A stretch of DNA of 64,000 nt from Branchipolynoe longqiensis (taxonomy: Eukaryota > Annelida > Polychaeta > Phyllodocida > Polynoidae), in contig CM059186.1 in assembly GCA_030323885.1 (NCBI GenBank), positions 165,785,417 to 165,849,416 of the forward strand. Reading direction: 5' to 3'. The notes under the pieces are model-generated. The model was not told where the DNA came from. It did not search any database and worked only from the letters and a program-made list of their open reading frames with translations. Shown one piece after another: positions 31,495-42,860 of the stretch. How positions within the stretch are numbered: position 1 is the first letter of the stretch; each line of letters begins with the position of its first letter. A program made the translations under genes and the position numbers.

Positions 31495-31849
31495 AACCAG
31501 ACGGGGTGGCCAAATGAGTAGAGCGTCCGTCTCCTGTTTTGGGAGATCGGGAGATCTGAACCCATGAGTTTGTGGGTTCAAATCCTGGTCGAGTCAAACT
31601 GATGACTTAAAAATGTATACTTGTGGCTTCCTAGCCTGGCGCTTGGCATTATTAGGATAGGGCAAGGACTGATTGGCTCAGTGTCAGGATAATGTGACTG
31701 AGTGGGATATCAGGTCATGGTGCTGGCGGCCTGGTTTCCCAGTGGGGCAGCACTATAAAGTCGCCATGAGTGCACACTGTCACAAGTCGGTACCCGTCCT
31801 GATAACACCTTAGATGTTTTTAGGATGTAAACCAACAACAAACAACATT
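31495..31849 (+). mobile_element. SINE-A, full length with 9-bp target duplication
   Basis: The flanks AGAGTGATC (31486-31494) and AGAGTGATC (31850-31858) are identical. The head is AACCAGACGGGGTGGCCAAA, followed by an anticodon-arm-like CTCCTGTTTTGGGAG and B box GGGTTCAAATCC. The body is intact and the tail ends AACCAACAACAAACAACATT. Confidence 0.92.
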
Positions 31850-31858
31850 AGAGTGATC

Positions 31859-32267
31859 TTCTATAATAGGAAGCTCTGTGATTATTCATTCGTTATGTGG
31901 CAGCAGCTTCAACTAGGTCCAAAAGGTTCACTTTGTCATGCATTTAACTGTGGGTTACTTTTCCCTTAGCTGTATTACGACTAACATTACAGCTGCTAAC
32001 AGTGACTGATATTCGCTGTTATATGTACACATACCCACTCATATAGTGCCCTAAATATGCATTGCGGAAGTGTCAAGAGGTCATCTCAGAATAAAATATG
32101 TACCAATTTTTATTAATATTGGAATTGACCGTGCCATGCTGAAATTGAGGAATTCACTGAGATTGCTTCAAACCTACATTACACTCCCTGCTTTATTCTA
32201 AAGTCAGAACAGGAATGACCCATCACTGCAGGGAGTGACCACTAGCAAGATGTAAAGTCGACGGCTG
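31859..32267. other. no gene seen
   Basis: AT-rich unique sequence without credible frames or repeats. Confidence 0.6.
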
Positions 32268-32375
32268 GCACCTGTAGTTGTGTAGGTAGGCTAAATATGA
32301 AATCACTACAGGCAAGAGAAAAGTAGAGCATAAAGTGCACAGAAAGACAGAGAGCTTGCAACCTCAGGTTTATGG
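32268..32375 (+). mobile_element. family B fragment
   Basis: GTAGGTAGGCTAAATATGAA and AAGTAGAGCATAAAGTG correspond to the start of the family B copy at 24890. Similarity ends near 32375. Confidence 0.5.
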
Positions 32376-32887
32376 TTGTCACACCTGATCAGCTCCTCCA
32401 ATCAGCACTCGGCATTCTCCAATCAACCAATGAACATTAAACATGCTTGTATCCAAGCCTTGGTTGTTTATTGGCTACAGTGCCCTGTTGTGTCTGGGTG
32501 TGCAGTGATCCGTAAATAACAGTTGGGGGGAGGGGGCATGTGAGCAGAGCTGCTAAGACTCTGTCACACTAAGAATAGTGCCCCTCTCACACTATATATA
32601 ACTACATACTGTATATATAAAACTCAGTAAAAGATCACAAGCACCACAAAATACCTCAATGCCTCTGGCCCTATATATCATTTACCTTTTTATATAACAA
32701 TTGTAATTCACTATAGACTAGTTCACATATCCACCAATGTCTAATTATCGGGAAATTTTACAAAGAGGTGGAAGGGTCCACCGTAGGACTCTCCCAGCTA
32801 GTGTGCTGCCATATATTGCTACTTCTTAGCAAACATGGATCAGCGTAGTCACCACCACCACCATGTTGTAGTGGAGTTAAGGCTACA
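32376..32887. other. no gene seen
   Basis: Unique AT-rich sequence. The words CCAATCAGC/CCAATCAACC occur near 32398-32430. Nothing else is supported. Confidence 0.55.
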
Positions 32888-32963
32888 GCAGAGTGGTTAC
32901 CTGCTTGTGCTAATGCATGTTCATGGCGCCCTTATAGTGATGCTCCAATGAGATACCAGTACA
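32888..32963 (-). mobile_element. SINE-A body fragment, old subfamily
   Basis: It matches the 30065-30206 variant (GTTCATGGCGCCCTTATAGT) and lacks head and tail. Confidence 0.5.
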
Positions 32964-33181
32964 CTATGATAAGCTTTTCCCTCTATATTATAATTCTTTA
33001 CAAAAGACCGTTTCCTATGTTCCAATTTTTCGGGGTGATTAAATGAATTCATATAGCCCTCTATTTTGGTATTTTGTGGGGAAAAGTCCTTTTTGGTCCC
33101 TATTAAATTGCTAGTTTTTCTTATTTTCTGATCTAGTAGCTCGCTTTGTACCTTGCTAACAATTAAACTATCTAGGCTCAC
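32964..33181 (-). CDS. candidate AT-rich open frame, unknown protein
   Basis: The complement is open for about 72 codons in AT-rich unique DNA, reading VSLDSLIVSKVQSELLDQKI and further to PEKLEHRKRSFVKNYN, before it runs into a SINE-A fragment. An open frame this long is less expected in AT-rich than in GC-rich DNA. The peptide is charged and shows no motif I recognise. A TGA lies directly upstream and no good splice acceptor was found, so it may be chance or a decayed element. Confidence 0.22.
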
Positions 33182-33272
33182 TCATGGTATCACCATAACC
33201 ACACCTACCTGTCTATGTTGTTCCTTGACTGTGAAGTCAGTACCGACCTGATTACACATGCATGTATTTATG

Positions 33273-33432
33273 TATGACTAAGGTCATATCAGGATGGGTA
33301 TCGACTTGTGACAGTGTACACTCATAGCGACTTTATAGTGCTGATCCCCTGGGAGACCAGGCCGCCAAAACCATGACCTGATGTCCCAATCATTCATATT
33401 ATCCTGACACTGAGTCAACCAGTGGCCGTTGC
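33273..33432 (-). mobile_element. SINE-A 3' half
   Basis: Tail lacking its first bases (ACTAAGGTCATATCAGGATG) and body to CACTGAGTCAACCAGT. The tRNA head is absent, consistent with 5' truncation. Confidence 0.75.
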
Positions 33433-33462
33433 AAATGAAAACGACACTCTGGCCCAATTCCG

Positions 33463-33476
33463 CCACCAGGAGGCGC
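33463..33476 (+). promoter_or_regulatory. single CTCF-like site
   Basis: CCACCAGGAGGCGC has one mismatch to the CTCF core CCASYAGRKGGCRS. A single site carries little weight alone. Confidence 0.25.
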
Positions 33477-33529
33477 ATCGTGTACACAGGGTCATCTGCT
33501 AAGGCCGGTAGGCTCGTGGGCTAATGCCG

Positions 33530-33695
33530 CGAGTGTGTGTTTGTGTGTGTGTGTGGGGGGGGGGGGTATCCTGGCCAGAACTGGAAAATGGAATCCCACC
33601 CGCCTAACACCTGATGTGGAGTGGGTTTCGCCTGGAGGCGGAGGGGGGGGGGAGAAGGGGGGGGGGGTGGGTGGGAGGGGCTATCCGGGGTTTAT
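33530..33695. repeat. GT and G tracts
   Basis: GTGTGTGTG (33533-33553) followed by runs of G, up to ten long, at 33555-33565 and 33640-33668. Confidence 0.9.
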
Positions 33696-33899
33696 TCCTT
33701 AATTAAATGGAACTAAAGAAAAATGGAAGCAAATTGATGCGCTCTGAGAGGATTTGGTGTTTTTTGTCAGCCTTTGTTTGGATTCGATTTACTTTGTTTT
33801 CACTGTAGACTGTTTCATTTATTATTAATTATCTTCATCACAACGAGGCCTCCCTTATTGATGAGGGCGGGTTTGATGAAACGATCCTCTAAGAGTAAG

Positions 33900-34600
33900 A
33901 GGCGGAGTCCTGAGACACTCCAGACTATTCACAGAGACTACGACAGGGAGACGGAGTGGGTGGAGACAGGAAGGGATAGAGAGAAAGAGAGAGCGCAAGA
34001 GAGAAGTGAGACAGCAGGCGACACAGAAAGAGAGAAAATGCGAGAGGGTGTGAGAAAGCGGCCGAGTATAAAAGAGAGAGCGCAAAACAGAGAAGGATAG
34101 AGAGTGAGTGAGGGAGAGTGTGAGAGACAACACCGCAACTTAAAACGAGAGATATGGCGACATAGAATGGCAGAGATAAGTAGAATAACAGAAATAAAAG
34201 AACGAGCAACAGAAAGCAGACGAGAGCAACAGAAAGCAACGGTGGGTGAGAGAAAATGAGAGCGTGAGAAGGAAAAAGATGGCTACAGAAAGTGGGAGAG
34301 AGCGGTAGAAGGTGAGAGACAGTGACAGAAATCTAGAGAACAGCATAAATCGAGAAGGCGAGAGAGAACGGGAGGAATGATGAGAGAGCAAGAGAGTTAC
34401 AGAAAGCGAGAGATATCAAGAGTGAGAGCGAGATAGAGAGAGAAAGATGGTGCATGAGACAACAAGATCCAGCAAGAGAGAGATAGTATGGAGAGCTAGA
34501 AAAAGCATAGGAGAGCAAGAAAGAGCTAGAAAGAGCAAATAAGTGACAGACAGAGAATGAGAGTAAATAATAAGAGCGAAGGAAAGAAAGTAAGATTGTC
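33900..34600. repeat. degenerate GA-rich tract
   Basis: GAGAGAGCGAGAGA-like sequence, 700 bases, almost pure purine on the plus strand. Similar tracts lie at 54760-55390 (opposite strand) and 59495-59770. Leucine/serine-rich complement frames are shadows. Confidence 0.85.
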
Positions 34601-35250
34601 AGGGACATATGCTGGGAAGGGTAGAAACTTTACTCATAGAGGAATAGGGACAGAGAATAACATATAACAATAGAGAAAGGTAGACAGCGTGCCGGCAACT
34701 CTAACATAGGCAGATACGAATATTGCTAGTGGGACAAACAAACAGTAAAATACCCAGTCATATACAACAACTATAGCCAATGAAATTCAGTGAGAGACTG
34801 TAAGAAAAAAAACTAAACAAAGAGCAGCAGAGCCACGGCAAACTACGGCAAACTACGGACAGCTATAGAAGCTAACTGAAGCTTAAAGATATATACATAT
34901 ATATATATATATATGGAAGCAAATCCACCAGCTATATATATATATAGCGGGAGATCCAGGGAAAAACAGAGATAGAGAAATGCAGAGACCGACAGCTGCA
35001 GAGACAGTACAGCCGGAACCTTTATCTTATCGCTGCCATCCCTTATTTCCCCAGTCTCCCACCGCCGACGGCGTTCTTATTATGCTTTTGGCGCCAAACA
35101 GCTGCCGCTCTAACACAGTCGTTGCGCTTAATCAATGCCGCCAAACCGCCTCTCCATTATCCATATTCCTCACCACGTGGCGCTACTTATGGCACGGGTC
35201 CATATCGAAGCCACACCACTCAATAGGTGCCATCATCGGCATGCTCAATG
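34601..35250. other. unique stretch, no gene called
   Basis: Contains TA runs (34890-34950) and a balanced-composition piece (35000-35240) with overlapping weak frames. No motif is recognised. Confidence 0.5.
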
Positions 35251-36430
35251 CAGAAGGCCTTTCCTCCCTTCACTCACTCCACACCCCGACACCCCACTGC
35301 TCTATTCCCGCAACTCCTCACACTCCCCCACTGCCCCTCCCCCTCCTCTTCACATGGGATACATCCCCTACGCACTCCACACCCTCCAACTTTCCCCACT
35401 CCTCCATGTCCTACAGCCCACATCCTCATACCCCACTGCTCTATTCCAGCCTCACTGCTCCACTCCTCACACTCCCCCACTTCCCCTCCCGCTACTCTTC
35501 ACACTCTCCATATGGGATACATTCCCTTCACACCCCACACCATCCACCGCCCCCCCCCCCCCCATTCCTGCCAAATAGTTTTGCGCCTGTCTGGACATGT
35601 TCTTGCCAGTCTGAAACCTCTATTTGCTCCCCGAGAGAGTGCCGCTGGTAACTTGCAAAAGCCAGCAGCACTTCAACACTTTTGCAGGCAGCTTTCAGCA
35701 GCACACTCTCCACCCTCCCTTCAATCCCTCTACTTCCCCTATTCCTCACTCTCTTCACACTCCCACACTTCATAAAACTACCCTACACTCATTACCCTCC
35801 CCACACGATCCAATTGTCCAACTACCCTACGTCCTACAATCTTCAACCCCGTCCGTTCTACTCTTCAACTCCTCACACTCCCCACACTCCCAACACGCCA
35901 TGCAATCATTGCACTCCAGACACTCTGCAAATCTCCAACTATCCACCTCCCATTCCCCCCACTCCACAACCACCCTACACTCAGTACCCTCCCCACCCAA
36001 TCCAACTCTCCAACTTCCCGACGTCCCACAATCTCCACCCGACTCCCACGAGTGTTCAACTCCTCTAACTCTCCCCCAAGCCCCCACCCCCGAGCCCCCC
36101 AAGCCCCCCCCCAATCCCCCCACATTCCCGATACGGCCTAGACTCCTTATATAGGCCTACCCTATACCCTCCAACTCACCCCACCCCACGACCTACATCC
36201 CTCCCACTCTCCGCCACCATCCGCAACCCTAATACACACTCGCCACCCTCCTCACACCTCCTCCCCCACTCCACCCCACCGCCACTCCCCCTCCACCCCT
36301 AACCCCCCACCTCTGCTTGATACTACTAAGTACTCTCACACACACCCTCCCCCCCACTCCATCCCCACCGTCACGACCCCTCCTCCACCCTGCCCCCTCC
36401 CACCACTGCTTGATACTACTAAGTACTATC
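35250..36430. repeat. C-rich low-complexity tract
   Basis: Degenerate CACTCCTCACACTCCCCCAC sequence. Several plus frames are open simultaneously, so no protein is inferred. A 129-bp ATG-tailed retroposon piece interrupts it. Confidence 0.8.
35571..35699 (+). mobile_element. internal fragment of ATG-tailed retroposon
   Basis: CCAAATAGTTTTGCGCCTGT to TTTTGCAGGCAGCTTTCA matches 20168-20302 and the complement of 46390-46500. Both ends are missing, which is unusual for a retroposed copy and suggests later deletion or gene conversion. Confidence 0.7.
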
Positions 36431-36520
36431 ACCCCGCGCTGCCCCATCCCCTATCACAACATTCATCTTATCGGGGGAATAGCAGTAAACTAGTTGGCAA
36501 GAGCATTTCCACTCGGACAA

Positions 36521-36670
36521 ATGCGGCCTAAGCACTGTGTGGCAACGGTGGCGCTTTGGCCGATCGATGCCCATCAAATATTTATCGACCCGGAATGTTT
36601 TCTTATTGAAACTTTGAAGCGGGTCTATGCCGGCACGCAGCGCCTGCGCACGGCCATTGTGGTCGTGTAA
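36521..36670 (+). CDS. candidate 49-residue small ORF in a unique block
   Basis: ATG to TAA encodes MRPKHCVATVALWPIDAHQI and on to ETLKRVYAGTQRLRTAIVVV. It lies in a 300-base unique block between C-rich and G-rich arrays. A second plus frame (TSWQEHFHSDKCGLSTVWQR) and a 115-codon complement frame are also open here, so coding is uncertain and a conserved non-coding element is an alternative. Confidence 0.18.
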   Translation: MRPKHCVATVALWPIDAHQIFIDPECFLIETLKRVYAGTQRLRTAIVVV

Positions 36671-36840
36671 GGCCCGTTTGTTGTCTGTGCTTTTGTTGCT
36701 TCTCCTCGACACATTTTTCATCAATTTTCGCCGATCGCAGACATTATTATTAGTTCGGGTGAACATTTAAGCATTGAAATGTTGCACGGTGGTGTATAAT
36801 TAGTTCTGTTGTTACGCCGTATCGTCGTACACTGACTTTG

Positions 36841-38095
36841 AACTGAGGGCGGGTGGGTGAGTGAAGGGATGAGTGTGGGTGGGTGAAGGGATGAGGGCGG
36901 GTCGGTGAAGGGATGAGGGCGGGTGGGTGAAGGGATGAGGGTGGGTGGGTGAAGGGATGAGGGTGGGGTGGGTGAAGGGATGAGGGTGGGTGGGTGAAGG
37001 GATGAAGGCGGGTTGGTGAAGGGATGAGGTGGGTGGGTGAAGGGATGAGGGTGGGTGGGTGAAGGGATGAGGGTGGGTGGGTGAAGGGATGAAGGGGGTG
37101 GGTGAGGGATGAGGGTGGGTGGGTGAAGGGATGAGGGTGGGTGGGTGAAGGGATGAAGGCGGGTGGGTGAAGGGATGAGGGTGGGTGGGTGAAGGGATGA
37201 GGGTGGGTGGGTGAAGGGATGAAGGCGGTGGGTGAAGGGATGAGGGTGGGTGAAGGGATGAAGGCGGGTGGGTGAAGGGATGAGGGTGGGTGGGTGAAGG
37301 GATGAGGGTGGGGTGGGTGAAGGGATGAAGGCGGGTGGGTGAAGGGATGAGGGTGGGTGAAGGGATGAGGGCGGGTGGGTTAAGGGATGAGGGCGGGTGG
37401 GTGAAGGGATGAGGGTGGGTGGGTGAAGGGATGAAGTCGGGTGGGTGAAGGGATGAGGGTGGGTGGGTGAAGGGATGAAGGCGGGTGGGTGAAGGGATGA
37501 GGGCGGGGTGGGTGAAGGGATGAGGGCGGGTTGGTGAGAGATGAGGGTGGGTGGGTGAAGGGATGAGGGTGGGTGGGGTGAAGGGATGAAGGCGGGTGGG
37601 TGAAGGGATGAGGGCGGGTGGGTGAAGGGATGAGGGCGGGTTGGTGAAGAGATGAGGGTGGGTGGGTGAAGGGATGAGGGTGGGTGGGTGAAGGGATGAA
37701 GGCGGGTGAAGGGATGAGGGCGGGTGGGTGAAGGGATGAGGGCGGGTTGGTGAAGAGATGAGGGTGGGTGGGTGAAGGGATGAAAGCGGGTGGGTGAAGG
37801 GATGAGAGGCGGGTGGGTGAAGGGATGAGGGTGGGTGGGTGAAGGGATGAAGGCGGGTGGGTGAAGGGATGAGGGTGGGTGGGTGAAGGGATGAAGGCGG
37901 GTGGGTGAAGGGATGAGGGCGGGTTGGTGAAGGGATGAGGGTGGGTGGGTGAAGGGATGAAGGCGGGTGGGTGTCGGGATGAGTGTGCGTGGGTGGGTGT
38001 CGGGATGAGGGTGGGTGGGTGAAGGGATGAGTGGGGTTGGTGAAGGGATGAGGGTGGGTGAGTAGGTGACGGGATGCGGGTGGGTGGGAGGGATT
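36841..38095 (+). repeat. 22-bp G-quadruplex-type minisatellite
   Basis: Units of GGGTGGGTGGGTGAAGGGAT plus GA repeat about fifty-five times over 1.25 kb, with GCGGG/GTGGG variants. Most units contain four GGG tracts with loops of 1, 1 and 4 bases, the canonical quadruplex pattern. Complement frames of 430-470 codons (HPFTHPPSSLHPP) exist because the unit has no stop. They overlap in two frames and are not genes. Confidence 0.95.
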
Positions 38096-38197
38096 GGGGA
38101 GATGTAAATACAACTTTGGTGTATTATCACTTAAACGAATTTAAATGAAATAGCACGCACCAATAGGGTTGCATTGCTATCATTGTGACTTTGCATT

Positions 38198-38540
38198 CAT
38201 TGATTAAAGCTCCATCAGATTTTCAGAACCAAAGCAAATATTTAGATTTGATTCTACATATCTATCTTAGATACTGCTGCACTTATTAAATATGTGTTGC
38301 TACATAGAAGGGCATACTGAGTCAAATTTAATAGCACCTGTTACTGCAGAACCCTATGGTGGCAGAGTTTGGGCGTGCTTGCCGAAATTAATTTGACATG
38401 TTTGCACTTAAACTCTCTCAAAAGTTTCTCATTTAAAATATAAGTTATTTCAAACAATGGTAAGGTAGAATATCACAATCAATGCAATATATGCATCTCC
38501 GAAAAATGCCAGAAACTTAAAATCGTCGGACTATGCAACT
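38198..38540 (+). mobile_element. MITE-D, full length
   Basis: It starts GATTAAAGCTCCATCAGATT and ends GTCGGACTATGCAACTTTGA, so the ends are inverted copies (AAAGTTGCATAGTCC type). The length of ~340 bp and the interior match 50924-51268 closely. Confidence 0.75.
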
Positions 38541-39390
38541 TTGAGCTTGGAAATTGTCATTCGCCGCCAATTGCTGTCACTCCTCAAAGTCAAACTTCTC
38601 CTTGTTATATTCTAGAAATGCCCAGCACAAGCAGGAAGTATTAATTTGCAAGTGTTTTTTTTTATTTGGCTGGTGATCGAGTATGCATACATTTATTAAT
38701 GTTTAATATATAAGCATTATATGAGTATAAAGGTGCAGAAGGGAAATATTGTTATTATTGTACATCATTGTTATTGTATATGATTAATCGTTTCATCTCC
38801 CATCACGTGACCGGTGGCGGTGCCAAAGCTCCGAATCCTACCCAATAGACGTGCCACATTGTTATGCCGTGCCTCAGAATCTTTGCCCTATGCCATAGAA
38901 TATATCATCTCAACCCACTTGCACTGTTGGTCTATTCTGTACTGTAGCCGGCCTTTATATACGGTATAAGTCCGGAGATATTGTGATTACCGATTCTAAT
39001 GTACATAGATATCCAGTATTGTCTCAGAATCAGACGGGCTTGTTGAAAGTAGCCATATATTTGCGGTTATTTTGCTAAATAAATTGTACATGTATTTACC
39101 AATCTCCGTAGCCACATGGGCACATATATGTAAATTTGCAGCGATACAGTGAGTGGTGTATACAGTGTGCAAGGGTGGTGGCGACACCATCGGAGCTGGG
39201 GTTGGGGAGGCTGGAGCAGTAGATGACTAGGACAGACATCTTTAGTCCATGGAGCTGAGTGAGTGATGAGGGAAAGGAGGGATATTCTGGGTTATTATAC
39301 TCGTATAATTTTAAACAGCATATATAGTTATGTGGATGTGGGTGCATGTGGATGTATGTTGGTGTGCATGTGTCTAGTTCCACAGAGCGG
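38541..39390. other. no gene seen; possible family H remnant
   Basis: AT-rich unique DNA. 39177-39320 carries GGTGGCGACACCATCGG and TTATTATACTCGTATAATTT, a weak match to family H. Nothing else is supported. Confidence 0.45.
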
Positions 39391-40085
39391 TGCCAGACGG
39401 CGCCACGACCGCCCGCCCTCCCTCACCCCCTCCCCCCGCCCTAGGCCCAATACGCGAGTCTCGTTCTAACCTTCCTATTAACCAATTAGGGTCGACCCGC
39501 ACGCCTCCCCCCCGTCATGACTCACTCTAATTACACCCACTCTAACTGCCATCGTTTACGGCGTAGCGGCCATTAAGGATGTATCGTGTTTACTACTTCA
39601 TGACTGCATCATGTTGCGGGACTCTTTATTTACGTGCGTTCTTTCAGTATTAGGCCAAATAGCAACAACAAGTTGGTAGTCGTCCTTTTGAAATAAAAAT
39701 CAGGGTCGGGCGGGTGATTTTTACTTTTATTTTTTGTAATTAATTTTTTTCAGTATTTCACGGTTCTCCTCGCCCCCCCCCCCCCCGACACTATCCCCTT
39801 CCAATCTCTCCACCACCGCCATTCACATTCCCTCCCTCCTACCCATCCAACACCCTCCCTCTCCCACACCCCAACACCCTCCCTCTCCCAACCTCCTCCA
39901 CTCTTCACCCTGCTCCGTCCTCATTCCATTTCTCACTCCACCCGTCCTCTCCATTTGAGAGATTTAAAAAAAAAAAATGAAAAGATTAAAAAAAATTCAG
40001 GGGCGGACGATTTTTCATGCACGGGCGGGGACGATCTCCAATTTAATAAACAAATTTATTTGGCCTTATTTAATTTGAATTGTTT
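39391..40085. other. C-rich and AT-rich mosaic upstream of a candidate exon
   Basis: Poly-C (39772-39786), C-rich sequence (39790-39955) and a more complex piece at 39480-39660 containing ACCAATTAGGG, CATGACTCAC and GGCCATTAAGGATG, which looks like possible regulatory DNA. Confidence 0.4.
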
Positions 40086-40098
40086 GTTTTGTTTCAGG

Positions 40099-40176
40099 AT
40101 TTGACGCCAGGCTTTATTCAGCCTCGGACTCGGCGCATCAGAAGTGTTCAACAGTTGTCTGGGCAACCGGTCGAGG
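40099..40176 (+). CDS. candidate internal exon, 78 nt
   Basis: A good acceptor (TTGTTTTGTTTCAG) and donor (GAG|GTAGGTTT) bound exactly 78 bases. Two of three frames are open: DLTPGFIQPRTRRIRSVQQL (phase 0) and FDARLYSASDSAHQKCSTVV (phase 1). The second loosely recalls the F-x-x-x-x-Y...C start of ZP-N domains, but this is far too short for assignment. The splice signals are the best pair I found in the window. The neighbouring exons were not identified, probably because introns are long. Confidence 0.42.
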
Positions 40177-40189
40177 TAGGTTTGTCTCA

Positions 40190-41290
40190 ATTAAGGGCAG
40201 AAGGGGGGGGGGTGAGGGGAGGGGAGGGGCGGTGCTTATATATTGATGGTGTAATTAAAGGTAATTACTACCATTAAATCAGTGAGAGGAAATGCGTACT
40301 CATGCTAACTGGGGATAATTGCATAGATACCGGTATGCATGCATGTACAGTTTTTGGTTTCAGATACTATTGTTCTGTTGGTGTAGTTATATTATTTGAT
40401 GAGAGTAGTTCTTTTAATACTAATCCTATCGCACACCTTCAACTATTACTTATTGAGATACTCCACCTAAATGAATGTGTCCTGTACTCTATATCTCACA
40501 TATTAATTACATATACATAAAGTACATAGCATATTCACACAATAGCCAGGATGCGATAAGTATCAATTTTGGGCATTTCATAAGAAATGATTGCTTTGGT
40601 TATTATTGATAAAATGTTGATGCAACTGACCAAATCTATTTATCAGTGCCGAGACACTGGTCGTCTTGCCATAGGTATTAAGTTATTATCTATATAGTTC
40701 ACTTATGTCTAGTAGGACATTCGTATGTTTATGGATTTAGGTTCTAGATCATCAGCGCATAACGATAACAGTATAAACTATCAGGGTTTACTTATGGCAT
40801 TGTGTCTCAGTTACAGTATTATCACATAATTCTTGGCTTAATGGGTTACTTTGCTTTTTTGGAGACTCAGTTTAGCAAGTGATTATGGGTTACACTAGCT
40901 TGGTTAACAGTGCATGGACAATGTGGGTGTTGCATGAGGATGTAGTGGTTTCATGGTTAAAGGTTAGGCGCTGTTGACTGGGTTGGATAGTAGAAATCCT
41001 AGTGGCACATGCGGGTGGGATGAGAAGATTGGGAGAGGGGGGGGGGGGGAGATCAGATAGCAGGAGGATTTAAAAGTGGAATTTGGTGATCTGTGATTGA
41101 TGCCAAGCCATAGTTAGTGTTGTCTTTTTAAAGAAGTGAGCAATGAGAAGAAAGAAGACTCAAAGTGGCATTATCACTTCTGGTTTCCATATTGAATAAC
41201 CCATTCACAGCGCCACCTGTCACGTCATCACTGCACTAGGGCTGCCAGTTATTTCCTCAAACAGCCTGGGGAATTCACTTCCGGTGTGAT
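40190..41290. other. no gene seen
   Basis: Mostly unique AT-rich sequence with a G11 run (41039-41050). CACTTCCGGTG at 41278 is an isolated ETS-like word. If 40099-40176 is an exon, this would be intron. Confidence 0.55.
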
Positions 41291-41295
41291 GGATC

Positions 41296-41585
41296 ACGGG
41301 GATCGAACCAGAGCAGAGTCAAACCCAAGACTCGCCAAATTGATGGGTTGTATTTGTAGCTCATATGGGATGGCGTTTGGCATCACTCATAAAGGGCATG
41401 GCCGGGTTGCCTTTGTGCCAGGATAACATGACTGAGTGGGATATCGGTTCATGATGCCATCGGAACGGGGTCTCACCGGGGCAGCACCGTAAAGTCGCGA
41501 TGAGTGCCCGCCGTTGCAACCGGAACTAGAAACCATTCTTGTGACCTTGGACGTTTTTAGGACTTAAAACGTTAACAAAAACCAA
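41296..41585 (+). mobile_element. SINE-A, diverged copy
   Basis: B box GGGGATCGAACC, GAGTCAAACC, body (GTGACTGAGTGGGATATC form) and tail (GTGACCTTGGACGTTTTTAG) are recognisable through many substitutions. The A-box half is missing. Confidence 0.65.
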
Positions 41586-42024
41586 CATTCCTTTGCACTT
41601 TTCTAAGCGAAGCAACTACAGCACCATTTACTGAACTTAGGTCGGCCATCCCATAATTACAGGCATATTACTTATATTTGAGGTATAAGAATTATACAAA
41701 TATAAATTTGCGGAGGAATAGTTAAGCATTCCTGATTAACCTGATATTTATTAATATTTACTTCGATGTTTACCCGATTTATTATTATTATTTATTACTA
41801 TTCTATTTCGAATCCCTTTCCCCTCCCGTTCCGGCATTCCGGCTGGACGATCCTGGCCCTCGGCCACCGTATCACGGGTGATCAGACTGCCTGTAGCCCG
41901 CAGTCCTTTCTGAATTTTTTTAATTTCTTTTTTATTACTACGGTATGGGCATTTTTCTGTGCCAGAGGCAAGTAAAACTCTCTCAACCCAGTCGTGTCTA
42001 TTGCTGTCTTTCCCTAGCCACTAG
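41586..42024. other. no gene seen
   Basis: AT-rich unique sequence with a short GC-rich piece (41815-41905). No supported feature. Confidence 0.55.

Positions 42025-42062
<38 letters not shown>
42025..42062. repeat. (TA)n microsatellite
   Basis: Uninterrupted TATATA directly abutting a family H element. Confidence 0.95.
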
Positions 42063-42066
<4 letters not shown>

Positions 42067-42455
42067 AGTCGTCCCCTGGAAACAGAAATAACAAAAGACA
42101 GGAGTGGTTGAGAAAAGTGTATATTCTCTGGCGGGAATATATAATATGCCCACCTCCTTGACGCACAGAAAATTTAAAATCCGTCTGGCTGAGCGGGAGC
42201 GGCAGTGGTAGTGACCAGGCGCAGCTGGTATCATGCAGTCATGAGCCACTCACAGGTGGCAGTGCAGTGGTGGATGCAGGAACTACGCTAGGCATAGCAG
42301 GTTGGGTAGTAGTAACTCAATGAATAGGAGTGGGTACTAGCTAAGTCACATGACATTCAGGTGTAGAGTAAATAGAGGGGGAGAACTGCTCGGTGGTAGT
42401 GTCCTTGTTTATATTCCCATAATAGATTATAGAGCACATATATATATATGCTTAA
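42063..42455 (+). mobile_element. family H copy 2
   Basis: GGAGTGGTTGAGAAAAGTGT near the start and TTATATTCCCATAATAGATT then AGAGCACATATATATATATG at the end match other copies. It is bordered by TA repeats on both sides. Confidence 0.5.
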
Positions 42456-42800
42456 TTCCTACCATTCCAAATTTCGCCCAAGTTCTTGCTTCAAGGCACA
42501 ATCATCGTCCGCTAATTTGTATTTGTCAAAAGTGAGGAATTCCTAAATGTTTGATGACCCCCACCGAACAGCACACCAATGTCGCTGAGAGCTCATCGCT
42601 ATGGGTCAGAGGTCAAGCAGGACCTCTCATAGGTGAACTTGCTGAAATTAGGCATGAGTAAACATAGGAGAAGGTCCGCGTGGAAGGACAGAGCGGTTTT
42701 ATGGGCTTTGGTCTGTTGAGAAAGTTTAATATATTCACTCCATTTTAACAAAGAGGGCGTTAGAACCTCCACCAAATCAAATTAAATCATTATGCTTACC

Positions 42801-42860
42801 CTCGCCGTGAATATGGCCTATGCTGCCGACGGACGGCGTAAAGCAACCACCAATCAATCA
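42801..42860 (+). mobile_element. 60-bp LINE 3' end with perfect 12-bp target duplication
   Basis: CTCGCCGTGAATATGGCCTA ... AAGCAACCACCAATCAATCA is flanked by ATTATGCTTACC at 42789-42800 and 42861-42872. It is the same 3' terminus as the LINE at 1083-2278, with GACGGA in place of GACA. Extreme 5' truncation plus the exact duplication shows target-primed insertion by an I/Nimb-like machinery. Confidence 0.93.

Noticed and set aside
36721..38130. Complement frames of 433 and 469 codons (HPFTHPPSSLHPP)
   Set aside because: They are products of the stop-free 22-bp array, open in more than one frame.
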